Assembly: GCA_044371535.1 (NCBI GenBank)
Contig: JBILTL010000027.1
Location: forward strand, 1 to 19,889
Source: CAIZGX01 sp044371535
Lineage (GTDB): Bacteria; Bacteroidota; Bacteroidia; Flavobacteriales_D; Sanyastnellaceae
Direction: 5' to 3'
DNA length: 19,889 nucleotides
This document shows, in pieces, positions 12,638 through 19,889 of the stretch. Under the pieces are notes generated by a model. The model had not been told where the DNA came from and ran no database searches. It saw only the letters and a list, made by a program, of their open reading frames with translations. The stretch's first letter is position 1; the number at the start of each line of letters is the position of its first letter. Both the position numbers and the translations under genes were made by a program.

Positions 12638-14317
12638 TTATAGCTTCACGAATGAGACAACTGATTGGTTGTTTTCAATAATAACCGCTAACGAATAAAT
12701 TCCGCTTGGTAAATCTTGAATATTTATTTTTTGAGTTGAAGAAACAACGGTTTTTTGTTGAAGGACAACGCGACCAGTCATATCTACAACAGTCAATGTT
12801 CCAGCTCCCATTACTTCGCTGTTCAAGGTGATTTCGTTGTTCGCTGGATTAGGATAAATATTCAATCCCAACACATTGTTCTCTTCAACACTGCTCACAC
12901 CTTCGCAGATGCAGTTCGCATTGTAAGCATCGTTTTCGGTTGTTGCCAATCCGTCGTCGCATGGGTCTCCAACAAAATAGCAAGATCCGTCTTCTTGATT
13001 AGCGGCTGCGTTGTAATTACAAGCATCTGCCGATGTGCAACCGTTAACGATTACAACATCTCCACTTGCTAAATAACGTACAGCACCCATGTCGTTTCCA
13101 TCGGGTTGTGAAGTAAGTCCAGCACAAACCACTTTACCGTCGGTTTGAAGACCAATACCGTATGCATCGTCGAAAGAAGCGCCCAAAGATGTAACCACAT
13201 TTCCTGAACCACCCCAAGTAGCATCAATAACTCCGTCGAAACTGAAGCGAGAAGTCAAGAAGTCACGAACCATGAATCCAGAGCTCGTTGTTCCGCAAGC
13301 GTACCAATTGTTGTCTGCCCCAAGCGTACAATCGAAGAACACGCTGTAACCGCCTGCTGCGTTTGCAAGTGTTCCGTTCGTTCCGAAAGAAACATCGTAA
13401 GAGCCGTCGATGTTATGTCTGCGAGCCATAGAAGAAGAACCGTTGGTTCCAACAGCAATTAATTTTGAATTTGAATATTCAATGTCGTAGTATGTTCCAC
13501 CCGCTACGTCTAACCACAAACCGTTGGTCCCGAAAGCACCAACCGGTCCACCAGTCAAGGTCATAAGCATGATCATAGGTACTGAGGTGAATGTATTCGG
13601 ATTGTATTTATCTCCACAAATAGCAATTGCACCTTCTGTAACAATCGTTGCTCCTGTTACATTAAACTCGTCTGTGTTGCTTGTTTGATAAGTTGCAGTA
13701 CCTCCTGTTCCGAAAGTGGTAACCAGATTCCCTTGAAGATCTAAACACTGAACAGCAATCGAATTGTAGCTGAATCCAGGTGTGAATTTTCTTCCAACTA
13801 AATAAATCAAATTGTTGTGAATCAAGGCTTGGTAAATGTATTCCTCACCTGTGTCTAGATTGTTCTCATAAACTCCGTTCACCGCGAATGACGGGTCAAG
13901 TGTTCCGTCTGGCTTAATTGCCCAAGCAGCGAATTGTGTGTCTGCCATGGTTAAACTCTTTGCTCCAACAACAAGAATATTTCCGTTAGGAAGAAGGGTC
14001 ATGTCGTAAGCGAAATCAGACCCGAGTGTGTTCGGAAGGGTGAATACGCCATTGTTCCCGAATGAAGAATCATAACTTCCGTCTTCATTCAATTGAACCA
14101 CCATCATGTCGAAATCCATGAATGAACCTGTTGTTCCACACATTAAGATTTTATTGTTACTCAGAACAATCACATCTTGTGCGTTATCGAAAACATTGTT
14201 TGGATTGATCGTTTGAATACCATCTGTGCTGAAGGTTGCGTCAAGTGCGCCCGGTTGAGCGAAGGCATTTATTCCGAACAAAAGGAATGCAGCAAGAGGG
14301 AGTAGAAATTTTTTCAT
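12638..14317 (-). CDS. Secreted delta-60-repeat protein with Cys-rich linker and T9SS type A sorting domain
   Basis: The ATG at 14317 gives 559 residues with a signal peptide (MKKFLLPLAAFLLFGINAFA); an in-frame ATG at 14374 would bury it. About seven copies of the delta-60 repeat (DUF5122-like) cover residues 22-415. Examples are GALDATFSTDGIQ, GSYDSSFGNNGVF, GTLDPSFAVNGVY and GSYDVSFGTNGTL, which together probably form a beta-propeller-like body. A Cys-rich linker follows (GCTSADACNYNAAANQEDGSC, then DPCDDGLATTENDAYN and CICEG), a module frequent in Bacteroidota surface proteins. The sorting domain is at about 483-559 (LNIYPNPANN, VVDMTGRVV, LPSGIYSLAV, VSFVKL). No catalytic residues are recognised. 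It is divergent from porX, the T9SS regulator. Confidence 0.87.
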   Translation of the reverse strand: MKKFLLPLAAFLLFGINAFAQPGALDATFSTDGIQTINPNNVFDNAQDVIVLSNNKILMCGTTGSFMDFDMMVVQLNEDGSYDSSFGNNGVFTLPNTLGSDFAYDMTLLPNGNILVVGAKSLTMADTQFAAWAIKPDGTLDPSFAVNGVYENNLDTGEEYIYQALIHNNLIYLVGRKFTPGFSYNSIAVQCLDLQGNLVTTFGTGGTATYQTSNTDEFNVTGATIVTEGAIAICGDKYNPNTFTSVPMIMLMTLTGGPVGAFGTNGLWLDVAGGTYYDIEYSNSKLIAVGTNGSSSMARRHNIDGSYDVSFGTNGTLANAAGGYSVFFDCTLGADNNWYACGTTSSGFMVRDFLTSRFSFDGVIDATWGGSGNVVTSLGASFDDAYGIGLQTDGKVVCAGLTSQPDGNDMGAVRYLASGDVVIVNGCTSADACNYNAAANQEDGSCYFVGDPCDDGLATTENDAYNANCICEGVSSVEENNVLGLNIYPNPANNEITLNSEVMGAGTLTVVDMTGRVVLQQKTVVSSTQKINIQDLPSGIYSLAVIIENNQSVVSFVKL

Positions 14318-14339
14318 GATGAAGTTTAAGTTAGTCCTA

Positions 14340-14347
14340 CAAATATA
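14340..14347 (-). promoter_or_regulatory. -7 promoter element TATATTTG for the delta-60-repeat gene
   Basis: On the minus strand, a perfect match to TAnnTTTG ending 22 bases before the ATG at 14317, in the 116-bp region shared with porX. The nearest TTG upstream is 24 bases away, longer than the usual spacer. Confidence 0.45.
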
Positions 14348-14374
14348 GTCTTCATAATTTTTACGGCCATGCAA

Positions 14375-14404
14375 TTTATTCGCTTTACTTCGTTACGACA
14401 TTTG
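14375..14404 (+). promoter_or_regulatory. Possible porX promoter
   Basis: TTTA at 14375-14378 is followed after 18 bases by GACATTTG at 14397-14404. This is one mismatch from TTTG and one from TAnnTTTG, in the right order. The ATG of porX is 29 bases further on. Confidence 0.35.
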
Positions 14405-14433
14405 CACTGTTGTCTTCAACATAAAAATTAGAA

Positions 14434-15993
14434 ATGAATCCTGTAAAAATACTCTGGGCCGACGATGAGATAGAATTGCTGAAACCGCATATTCTTTACC
14501 TTGAACAAAAAGGCTATGTGCTTACAACCGTGAACAACGGAAGATCGGCAATCGATTGGGTGAAGAAGGAATTCTTCGACATTGTTTTCTTAGATGAGAA
14601 CATGCCCGGATTGAGCGGTTTGCAGGTGCTTCAAGATATGAAGGCCATTGATTCTTCGCTTCCGATTGTTATGATTACCAAGAGCGAGGAAGAGCACATT
14701 ATGGAAGATGCCATAGGCTCGAAAATTTCCGATTATCTCATCAAACCCGTTAATCCGAGTCAGATTCTTTTGACGATAAAGAAGAATCTCGACGAAAAGC
14801 GTTTGGTAAGCGAAAAGACCACCAACGATTATCGTCAAGAGTTTCGCGAGATAAGCATGCAGTTGGGACAGCGCATGAACGCTGAGGAGTGGAAGAATTT
14901 CTTCAAGAAAATGACCTACTGGTCCCAGGAGCTTCGCGGCTCGAATGACGAGGGCATGAATGAAATTTTCAAGACGCAACGAAAAGAAGCGAACGAACAA
15001 TTCTCGAAATTCATTAAGCAGAACTACCTCGAGTGGATGAAAGATTTTTCGAAGGCACCTTTGCTTTCGAACTCTGTTTTTCGTCAGCGTGTTGCACCGT
15101 TGGTTGCTTCCGCGAAAGCCGATGAATCTGTCTTCTTGTTAGTAATAGACAACTTGCGTTACGACCAGTGGAAGACGCTTATTCCACATATAAAACCGTA
15201 TTACAGAATTGAAGAAGAAGACTTGTTCTTCAGTATTCTTCCAACGGCTACGCACTATGCACGCAACGCCCTGTTCTCTGGATTAATGCCTTCGGAGATG
15301 CAAAAGTTGTATCCGAATTGGTGGAAGAGTGAAGAAGACGAAGGCGGAAAAAACCTGCACGAAGAAGATTTCTTAGGTGCACAATTGAAGCGTTTGGGTC
15401 TCGATGTGAAGTGGTCTTACAACAAGATTACAAATTATCATGCTGGAAGAAAATTAGCCGATTCATTCACGAATTTGTTGAAGAACAACTTGAATGTAAT
15501 CGTCTACAATTTCGTGGACATGCTCAGTCACGCGCGTACAGAAATGGACGTGATTAAAGAGTTGGCAGACGATGAGCCGGCATACCTTTCGTTAACGGAA
15601 AGCTGGTTCGAGCACAGCGCACTTCTTGAAATGCTGAAGCAGTTGTCTGAAAAGAAATGCAAGGTGATTATTACCACCGACCACGGAACTGTTCGTGTGG
15701 AAAATCCGATTCGCATTGTTGGAGATAGAAATACCAATTCGAACTTGCGCTACAAGGCCGGAAGAAATCTCGATTACAACCCGAAGGAAGTTTTTGAAAT
15801 TCGCAATCCGAGCGAAGCACACTTGCCGAAACAAAACATTAGTACAGCCTTCGTTTTCGCTACCGACAACGATTTCTTTGTTTATCCGAACAATTACAAC
15901 CAATTCATGAACTACTATCAAAATACCTTTCAACACGGAGGTATTTCGTTAGAGGAAATGATTATTCCATTCATTGTTTTACAATCGAAGTAA
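14434..15993 (+). CDS. porX: PorX-type response regulator with alkaline-phosphatase-superfamily (PglZ) domain
   Basis: A 519-residue protein of normal PorX length. The receiver domain (1-120) has the acidic pocket D10/D11, the phosphoacceptor D54 in VFLDENMPG and K104 in IKPVNP. A helical linker (about 125-215) follows. The C-terminal PglZ/alkaline-phosphatase domain starts at about 230 with LLVIDNLRYDQW (D239). It continues with PTATHYARNALFSG (T271), NFVDMLSHAR (D362, H366), TTDHGT (D416, H417) and a final QHGG His near 501. These are the expected metal ligands and nucleophile. In Porphyromonas gingivalis, PorX works with the kinase PorY and the sigma factor SigP to control T9SS genes, and its effector domain has been shown to cleave oligonucleotides. 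The tsaE gene follows one base after its stop. Confidence 0.93.
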   Translation: MNPVKILWADDEIELLKPHILYLEQKGYVLTTVNNGRSAIDWVKKEFFDIVFLDENMPGLSGLQVLQDMKAIDSSLPIVMITKSEEEHIMEDAIGSKISDYLIKPVNPSQILLTIKKNLDEKRLVSEKTTNDYRQEFREISMQLGQRMNAEEWKNFFKKMTYWSQELRGSNDEGMNEIFKTQRKEANEQFSKFIKQNYLEWMKDFSKAPLLSNSVFRQRVAPLVASAKADESVFLLVIDNLRYDQWKTLIPHIKPYYRIEEEDLFFSILPTATHYARNALFSGLMPSEMQKLYPNWWKSEEDEGGKNLHEEDFLGAQLKRLGLDVKWSYNKITNYHAGRKLADSFTNLLKNNLNVIVYNFVDMLSHARTEMDVIKELADDEPAYLSLTESWFEHSALLEMLKQLSEKKCKVIITTDHGTVRVENPIRIVGDRNTNSNLRYKAGRNLDYNPKEVFEIRNPSEAHLPKQNISTAFVFATDNDFFVYPNNYNQFMNYYQNTFQHGGISLEEMIIPFIVLQSK

Positions 15994-15994
15994 G

Positions 15995-16396
15995 ATGCAG
16001 CAGTTTGAGGTTCATTCATTAGAAGAGCTGGAATCATTGGCACAGCAATTCATTCAGAAACATCCTTCAGGAATATTTTGTGTTGAGGGTGAAATGGGTG
16101 CAGGCAAGACAACCTTCATATCGCTTGTTGCGAAATTATTGGGGGAAGAGAACACAAGTTCACCAACGTTCTCCTTGGTGAATGAGTATCACCTCGGAAA
16201 CAACGAACGCATGTATCATTTCGACTTGTACCGTGTAAAATCAAAAGCCGAACTGCAAGAGTTCGGCTTCGAAGATTATCTATACGGCGCTCGATATGTC
16301 TTCATCGAATGGCCAGAAGTGGCGTTCGACTATTTAGACAATCCTAATTTTCTTCGCATTCGCGAAGAGGAAGGAAAGCGTGTTTTTGAATTTTAG
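15995..16396 (+). CDS. tsaE: tRNA threonylcarbamoyladenosine biosynthesis ATPase TsaE
   Basis: A 133-residue P-loop ATPase, the regulatory ATPase of the TsaBDE complex that makes t6A37 in ANN-decoding tRNAs. The Walker A motif is GEMGAGKTT (32-40). The switch-like segment SSPTFSLVNEYH (55-66), FDLYR (D77) and FIEWPE (E105, W106) are all conserved family landmarks. The ATG at 15995 begins 1 base after the porX stop, so translation is probably coupled. An in-frame ATG at 15974 would overlap porX and add seven residues. The order porX, tsaE, alanine dehydrogenase is, to my knowledge, common in Bacteroidota. The stop overlaps the convergent small membrane protein gene by 4 bases. Confidence 0.95.
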   Translation: MQQFEVHSLEELESLAQQFIQKHPSGIFCVEGEMGAGKTTFISLVAKLLGEENTSSPTFSLVNEYHLGNNERMYHFDLYRVKSKAELQEFGFEDYLYGARYVFIEWPEVAFDYLDNPNFLRIREEEGKRVFEF

Positions 16397-16683
16397 TGAG
16401 AACCTTTGTGAGCTGGAGCAACTTCAGGAGCTGCTTCTACCACAACTTTCGCCTCTTCAACAGCGTGCGCACCAGCAGCATGAGCCGTAGTATCAGTTGC
16501 AGCTTTATGGTCTTCGTGTTTCACTTCTTCAACTTCTTTCGCAGGAACAGTACCTGGAAGTTTTGTCATTGGCACTGCAGCGTTGTTGTTAATGTTAACG
16601 AACATTAATGTTAAAATAGCAGCAAGTGGAACAATCAACCATAAGAAGAATGAGCTTTGCTTTGGAGAATCTGAATGTGACAT
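16393..16683 (-). CDS. Small single-span membrane protein with Ala/Glu/His-rich tail (unknown)
   Basis: From the ATG at 16683 the product has 96 residues: a short polar N-terminus (MSHSDSPKQSS), one membrane helix (FFLWLIVPLAAILTLMFVNI), and a low-complexity tail rich in Ala, Val, Glu and His. Repeated patterns such as AHAAGAHAVEEAKVVVEAAPEVAPAH occur in that tail. I do not recognise the family. A good promoter (TTTG, 19-base spacer, TATTTTTG) lies just upstream and supports expression and this start; an in-frame ATG at 16731 would include the promoter in the gene and is rejected. The His-rich tail could bind metal or interact with acidic partners, but nothing shows that. Confidence 0.72.
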   Translation of the reverse strand: MSHSDSPKQSSFFLWLIVPLAAILTLMFVNINNNAAVPMTKLPGTVPAKEVEEVKHEDHKAATDTTAHAAGAHAVEEAKVVVEAAPEVAPAHKGSH

Positions 16684-16701
16684 AGTTTTTATTTTGCGGC
16701 T

Positions 16702-16732
16702 CAAAAATAGCAGATAATTCCAACCTTTCAAA
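16702..16732 (-). promoter_or_regulatory. Bacteroidota-type promoter (TTTG-N19-TATTTTTG) for the small membrane protein
   Basis: On the minus strand TTTG (16732-16729) is separated by exactly 19 bases from TATTTTTG (16709-16702). Both elements are perfect matches to the consensus. The ATG at 16683 follows 18 bases later. This is the best promoter match I found in the window. Confidence 0.65.
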
Positions 16733-16759
16733 AATAATAAGCAAGGTTTCGTAACTTCG
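16726..16759 (+). promoter_or_regulatory. Possible alanine dehydrogenase promoter
   Basis: TTTC at 16726-16729 and TAACTTCG at 16752-16759 are separated by 22 bases, each one mismatch from the Bacteroidota consensus. The ATG at 16779 is 19 bases on. It overlaps the divergent promoter of the small membrane protein. Confidence 0.3.
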
Positions 16760-16778
16760 AAGATGAGAATACTCTGCT

Positions 16779-17999
16779 ATGGCCCTTTCTAAAAAACATT
16801 TTCACTCCATTGCGCTCGAAACGGCGCTGTCTCCGCAAGAAGAAATGCTTCACGTTGGAAAGAACATGCAACGTTTAACCATTGGCATTCCAAAGGAAAC
16901 CTCTTTTCAAGAACGTCGCGTGGCTCTTGCTCCTGAAAGTGTTGGTTTATTGGTGAGCCGAGGTCACGATGTCATCATCGAATCTGGCGCTGGTAACGAG
17001 AGTAACTTTTTAGATCACGATTACAGCGAATGCGGCGCAACCATTGTGTACGACCGCAAGCAAGTCTTTCAAGCCAACGTCATTATGAAAGTGGCACCGC
17101 CGAGTTTGGACGAAATAGAGTTGATGCCCGGTAAGCAAACGCTTATTTCAGCATTGAATTTACCTGTTCAATCGAAGGAGTGTTTCGTTCAACTTTCAGC
17201 AAAAAAAATCACAGCCATAGCCTGGGATTACATTCAAGATAAAAAAGGAATTTACCCCATTGTTCGCGCAATGGCAGAAATAGCGGGCAATACGTCAATT
17301 ATGCTGGCAGCAGAATACCTCAGTCATCACACTGGCGGAAGAGGACTTATGCTCGGCGGAATTACCGGTGTTCGTCCGACAGAGGTAGTCATTATTGGCG
17401 CAGGAACAGTTGGAGAAAACGCTGCACGCGCTGCCCTTGGTTTGGGTGCAAGTGTCAAGCTTTTCGATAACAGTATTTATAAATTGAAGCGTATTCAGAA
17501 CGATTTGGGCGTTCACTTGTGGACCAGCACCATTCAACCTTCTGAACTTTCACGTGCGTTGAAATACGCCGATGTGGTCATTGGAGCCATTCGCTCGAAA
17601 AAAGGAAGAACACCTGTTGTTGTTTCTGAGGAAATGGTTCAAGACATGAAAGAAGGAAGCGTGATTGTAGATGTGAGTATCGATCGCGGCGGATGTTTTG
17701 AAACGTCTGAAGTAACGAACCACGAGAACCCTACTTTCCGCAAGCACGGGGTAATTCATTATTGTGTTCCGAACATTGCTGCGCGCGTTTCAAGAACTGC
17801 GTCTTATGCGCTTTCGAATATTTTCGCTCCTGTCATTTTAGATTTGGGCGACGAAGGAGGAATCGTGAATCTGATTCGAAATCAGAAAGGGTTCCGCAAT
17901 GGAGTTTACCTCTATCACGGAACCCTCACCAATGAAGACATTGCCACGACTTTCGATTTGTCGTGGAAGCCTCTGGAATTGCTTATTGAGGCGATTTAG
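16779..17999 (+). CDS. ald: Alanine dehydrogenase family protein (Bacteroidota-type, long N-terminus)
   Basis: A 406-residue member of the alanine dehydrogenase/PNT family, which reversibly converts L-alanine, NAD+ and water to pyruvate, ammonia and NADH. After about 33 extra residues the family start LTIGIPKETSFQERRVALAP appears, with the substrate Arg in ERRVAL. K104 (IMKVAPP) matches the pyruvate-binding Lys. The NAD-binding Rossmann motif is VVIIGAGTVGENAARAALGLG (203-223). D302 in VDVSIDRGGCF matches the catalytic Asp. The active-site His of classical enzymes (in LHLA) is replaced by Asn127 in SALNLPV, which I believe is typical of this subgroup rather than a mutation. The long N-terminus is also usual for Bacteroidota. 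The 3' end overlaps the next gene by 17 bases, tail to tail. Confidence 0.88.
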   Translation: MALSKKHFHSIALETALSPQEEMLHVGKNMQRLTIGIPKETSFQERRVALAPESVGLLVSRGHDVIIESGAGNESNFLDHDYSECGATIVYDRKQVFQANVIMKVAPPSLDEIELMPGKQTLISALNLPVQSKECFVQLSAKKITAIAWDYIQDKKGIYPIVRAMAEIAGNTSIMLAAEYLSHHTGGRGLMLGGITGVRPTEVVIIGAGTVGENAARAALGLGASVKLFDNSIYKLKRIQNDLGVHLWTSTIQPSELSRALKYADVVIGAIRSKKGRTPVVVSEEMVQDMKEGSVIVDVSIDRGGCFETSEVTNHENPTFRKHGVIHYCVPNIAARVSRTASYALSNIFAPVILDLGDEGGIVNLIRNQKGFRNGVYLYHGTLTNEDIATTFDLSWKPLELLIEAI

Positions 18000-18666
18000 C
18001 TTCGTCCCCGGTCGACAATAAATATCCAATCGAGAAATTCAAGCGAAGTGCAATACCGTTCTTAACGCCGTTGGTATAGCCACCCACGAGCATTGAATTT
18101 CCATCGGAATATTTTCTTGAAGTGATTTTAGTTCCACCGCCCGCGTATACATCAATGATGAAGCGATCATTCTTTCCTTGGAATTTTTGATAACCGATTT
18201 GTGCTCCATAAATCGAAACACGCGTGTTTAAATTTTGAAAGCCTCCAGTTGGATTTGCGTAGTAGTACGTTGAATCTGCTGGATCCATGAAACGATCAGC
18301 ATACTCATCTAATTGACTGCTCGAAAAACGCTGAGAGCTATACAATCCAAAATAAAAACCTTCCATATTTTTTCGAGTGTACAAGCGTACTTCTGGATCT
18401 ATGGAAAATCCAGCGTCGCTGTTATCTAAATTTTGCTGGAAATAAGTACCTCCAGCATAATCTTCCAATCCAGAAGATTTTGGGAAAAGGTTTTGACTGA
18501 ATCCCAAGGCTGCCGAAATGCGCGGAGAATTAGGAATCATGTATTCAGCATGAACGGTATATTTCATGTTACGAAAGAACACGAGTGGCGTATACTTAAT
18601 GGCCAATTGAGCGCCAGCAGTCAAAGACACAAGCGCGATGGAGACAAGTAAAATTATTTTTTTCAT
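17983..18666 (-). CDS. Hypothetical secreted protein, probable small outer-membrane beta-barrel
   Basis: A 227-residue protein with a signal peptide (MKKIILLVSIALVSLTAGA, then Gln). The mature part has alternating strands, e.g. MKYTVHAEYM, RISAALGFSQNL, VRLYTRKNMEGFYFGLYSSQ, FIIDVYAGGGTKI and ALRLNFSIGYLL. It resembles the 8- to 10-stranded outer-membrane barrels with a DUF3575-like layout often seen in Bacteroidota. I do not assign a function. The 3' end overlaps the alanine dehydrogenase gene by 17 bases. A near -7 element (TACCTTTA, 18694-18687) lies upstream, just after the gcvP terminator, so the gene appears to be its own transcription unit. Confidence 0.7.
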   Translation of the reverse strand: MKKIILLVSIALVSLTAGAQLAIKYTPLVFFRNMKYTVHAEYMIPNSPRISAALGFSQNLFPKSSGLEDYAGGTYFQQNLDNSDAGFSIDPEVRLYTRKNMEGFYFGLYSSQRFSSSQLDEYADRFMDPADSTYYYANPTGGFQNLNTRVSIYGAQIGYQKFQGKNDRFIIDVYAGGGTKITSRKYSDGNSMLVGGYTNGVKNGIALRLNFSIGYLLSTGDEAKSPQ

Positions 18667-18695
18667 GGTTTAATTTTTTGTTGAAGTAAAGGTAA

Positions 18696-18720
18696 CAAAA
18701 AGCCCCACCGAAGTGAGGCT
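18696..18720 (-). terminator. Intrinsic terminator of gcvP
   Basis: On the minus strand, AGCCTCAC pairs with GTGGGGCT (one T-G wobble) around the loop TTCG, giving an 8-bp stem closed by a C(UUCG)G tetraloop. The T-run TTTTTG follows at once. It begins 26 bases after the gcvP stop codon. This is a textbook Rho-independent terminator. Confidence 0.85.
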
Positions 18721-18745
18721 GTTTGAAATGTGTTGTTTTTTGGAA

Positions 18746-19889
18746 TTACATGAACGCTTCCATTGGCGGACAAGTACAAACCAAGTTTCTATCTCCGTAT
18801 GCGTTGTCAACACGACCCACGCTGGTCCAGAATTTATTTTCACGAAGACCAGGCATTGGATAAGCAGCAGCACTGCGAGAATAAGAATGGTTCCATTCGT
18901 CTGCAGTTAATTCTTGCGCTGTGTGTGGAGCCATTTTCAACAAGTTATCTTGCTTGTCGGCTGCACCGCTTTCAACATCGAAAATCTCTTTTTTAATTTG
19001 AATCATTGCATCGCAGAAACGATCCATTTCAACCAATGGCTCACTTTCGGTTGGTTCAACCATTAATGTTCCAGCCACAGGGAAAGATACTGTTGGCGCG
19101 TGGAATCCGTAGTCCATTAAACGCTTCGCAATGTCTTCCACTTCAACCCCGAAAGATTTGAATGAACGACAATCCAAAATCATTTCATGTGCAACGTGTC
19201 CGTTCGTTCCGGTATAAAGTACATCGTAATGTCCTTTCAAACGCGCTTTCATGTAGTTCGCGTTGAAGATTGCAACTTTCGTTGCATCTGCCAATCCGTC
19301 GAACCCTAACATCTTAATGTATCCGTATGAAATCAACAAGATTAATGCGCTTCCGAATGGTGCAGCACTCACTCCGTTAATTCCGTTTTCACCGCCTGTT
19401 TTCACAAATACGTTTGAAGGAAGGAAAGGCTTTAAGTGAGCGGCAACACCAATAGGACCCATGCCAGGACCACCACCTCCGTGAGGAATAGCGAAGGTCT
19501 TGTGTAAGTTCAAGTGACAAACGTCTGCGCCAATGTTACCTGGGTTGGTAAGACCAACCTGAGCGTTCATGTTCGCACCGTCCATGTATACTTGCCCACC
19601 GTTGGCGTGAATAATATCTGTAATCTCGTTAATGGCTTCTTCGAATACCCCGTGTGTTGAAGGGTAAGTCACCATTAATGCAGCAAGGTTGTCTTTGTGA
19701 AGCTCAGCCTTCTCGCGAAGATCAGCAACGTCTACGTTTCCGTTTTCGTCACACTTCGTTACTACAACTGTCAAACCAGCCATGACTGCAGACGCCGGAT
19801 TTGTTCCGTGTGCAGAAGATGGAATGATACAAATGTTACGGTGATGATCACCGCGACTTCTGTGGTAAGCCATAATAACAAGCAATCCT
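18746..19889 (-). CDS. gcvP: Glycine dehydrogenase (decarboxylating), P-protein, C-terminal part (5' end outside window)
   Basis: The frame is open to the window edge; about 380 C-terminal residues of a protein that is usually about 950. P-protein decarboxylates glycine with PLP and passes the aminomethyl group to lipoylated H-protein in the glycine cleavage system. The segment begins within the family block LLVIMAYHRSRGDHHRNICIIPSSAHGTNPASA. The PLP-binding Lys is in NLHKTFAIPHGGGGPG (codon 19499-19501). Other conserved parts are VYMDGANMNAQVGLTNPG, GTLMVEPTESEPL and the C-terminal YPMPGLRENKFWTSVGRVDNAYGDRNLVC. A strong terminator follows 25 bases after the stop. The matching L-protein is encoded elsewhere in the window (10152-11558). 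Confidence 0.96.
   Translation of the reverse strand, partial: GLLVIMAYHRSRGDHHRNICIIPSSAHGTNPASAVMAGLTVVVTKCDENGNVDVADLREKAELHKDNLAALMVTYPSTHGVFEEAINEITDIIHANGGQVYMDGANMNAQVGLTNPGNIGADVCHLNLHKTFAIPHGGGGPGMGPIGVAAHLKPFLPSNVFVKTGGENGINGVSAAPFGSALILLISYGYIKMLGFDGLADATKVAIFNANYMKARLKGHYDVLYTGTNGHVAHEMILDCRSFKSFGVEVEDIAKRLMDYGFHAPTVSFPVAGTLMVEPTESEPLVEMDRFCDAMIQIKKEIFDVESGAADKQDNLLKMAPHTAQELTADEWNHSYSRSAAAYPMPGLRENKFWTSVGRVDNAYGDRNLVCTCPPMEAFM

Noticed and set aside
12290..14317. The delta-60 and DUF3592 genes as a secretion or toxin-antitoxin pair
   Set aside because: They are only 3 bases apart, but neither has toxin, immunity or nuclease features; co-transcription alone does not support a system.
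14590..15000. A 136-codon minus-strand open frame opposite the porX receiver domain
   Set aside because: It is a shadow of porX; no domain or start context supports it.

Overview
The window reads as a compact chromosomal segment of a member of the Bacteroidota, most likely order Flavobacteriales. Supporting signs are two proteins with type IX secretion (T9SS) C-terminal sorting domains, the T9SS regulator PorX, Bacteroidota-only families (DUF4175, the PorX/TsaE/alanine dehydrogenase neighbourhood), no Shine-Dalgarno-like sequences before most starts, and several matches to the Bacteroidota -7 promoter element TAnnTTTG. Most genes are housekeeping or envelope genes. I see no prophage, insertion sequence, CRISPR array, tRNA or rRNA. 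No intergenic gap exceeds 300 bases; the longest is about 230.

Layout. 1-5335 (+): the 3' part of a DUF4175 coiled-coil gene, an RsbW-like ATP-binding protein, an acyl-CoA carboxylase beta subunit, a gamma-type carbonic anhydrase and a GH16 secreted glycosidase. The last four are spaced 6-15 bases apart. 5328-6780 (-): an EamA transporter and a DUF502 membrane protein whose genes overlap. 6885-8621 (+): a multidomain T9SS surface protein. 8656-9021 (-): yraN. 9060-9920 (+): an outer-membrane-barrel-like protein. 9921-10152: a repeat-rich intergenic region. 10152-14317 (-): lpdA, a DedA protein, a DUF3592 protein and a delta-60-repeat T9SS protein. 14434-16396 (+): porX and tsaE, one base apart. 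16393-16683 (-): a small one-span membrane protein. 16779-17999 (+): alanine dehydrogenase. 17983-18666 (-): a barrel-like protein. 18746-19889 (-): the C-terminal part of glycine decarboxylase GcvP, with a clear intrinsic terminator.

How the genes relate. The carboxylase beta subunit and the carbonic anhydrase lie 9 bases apart and share bicarbonate chemistry. LpdA (E3/L-protein) and GcvP are both components of the glycine cleavage system but lie 7 kb apart, and Lpd also serves 2-oxoacid dehydrogenases. PorX regulates T9SS, and a T9SS cargo gene is transcribed divergently from the same 116-bp intergenic region.

The most unusual non-coding structure is at 9921-10152: a 23-nt element also found inverted 1.3 kb away, followed by a tandem array of seven ATTCG-led units, several containing the mini-hairpin core GCTTCGC/GCGAAGC, ending at the lpdA stop codon. 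I did not find strong evidence for a wholly new multi-gene system.
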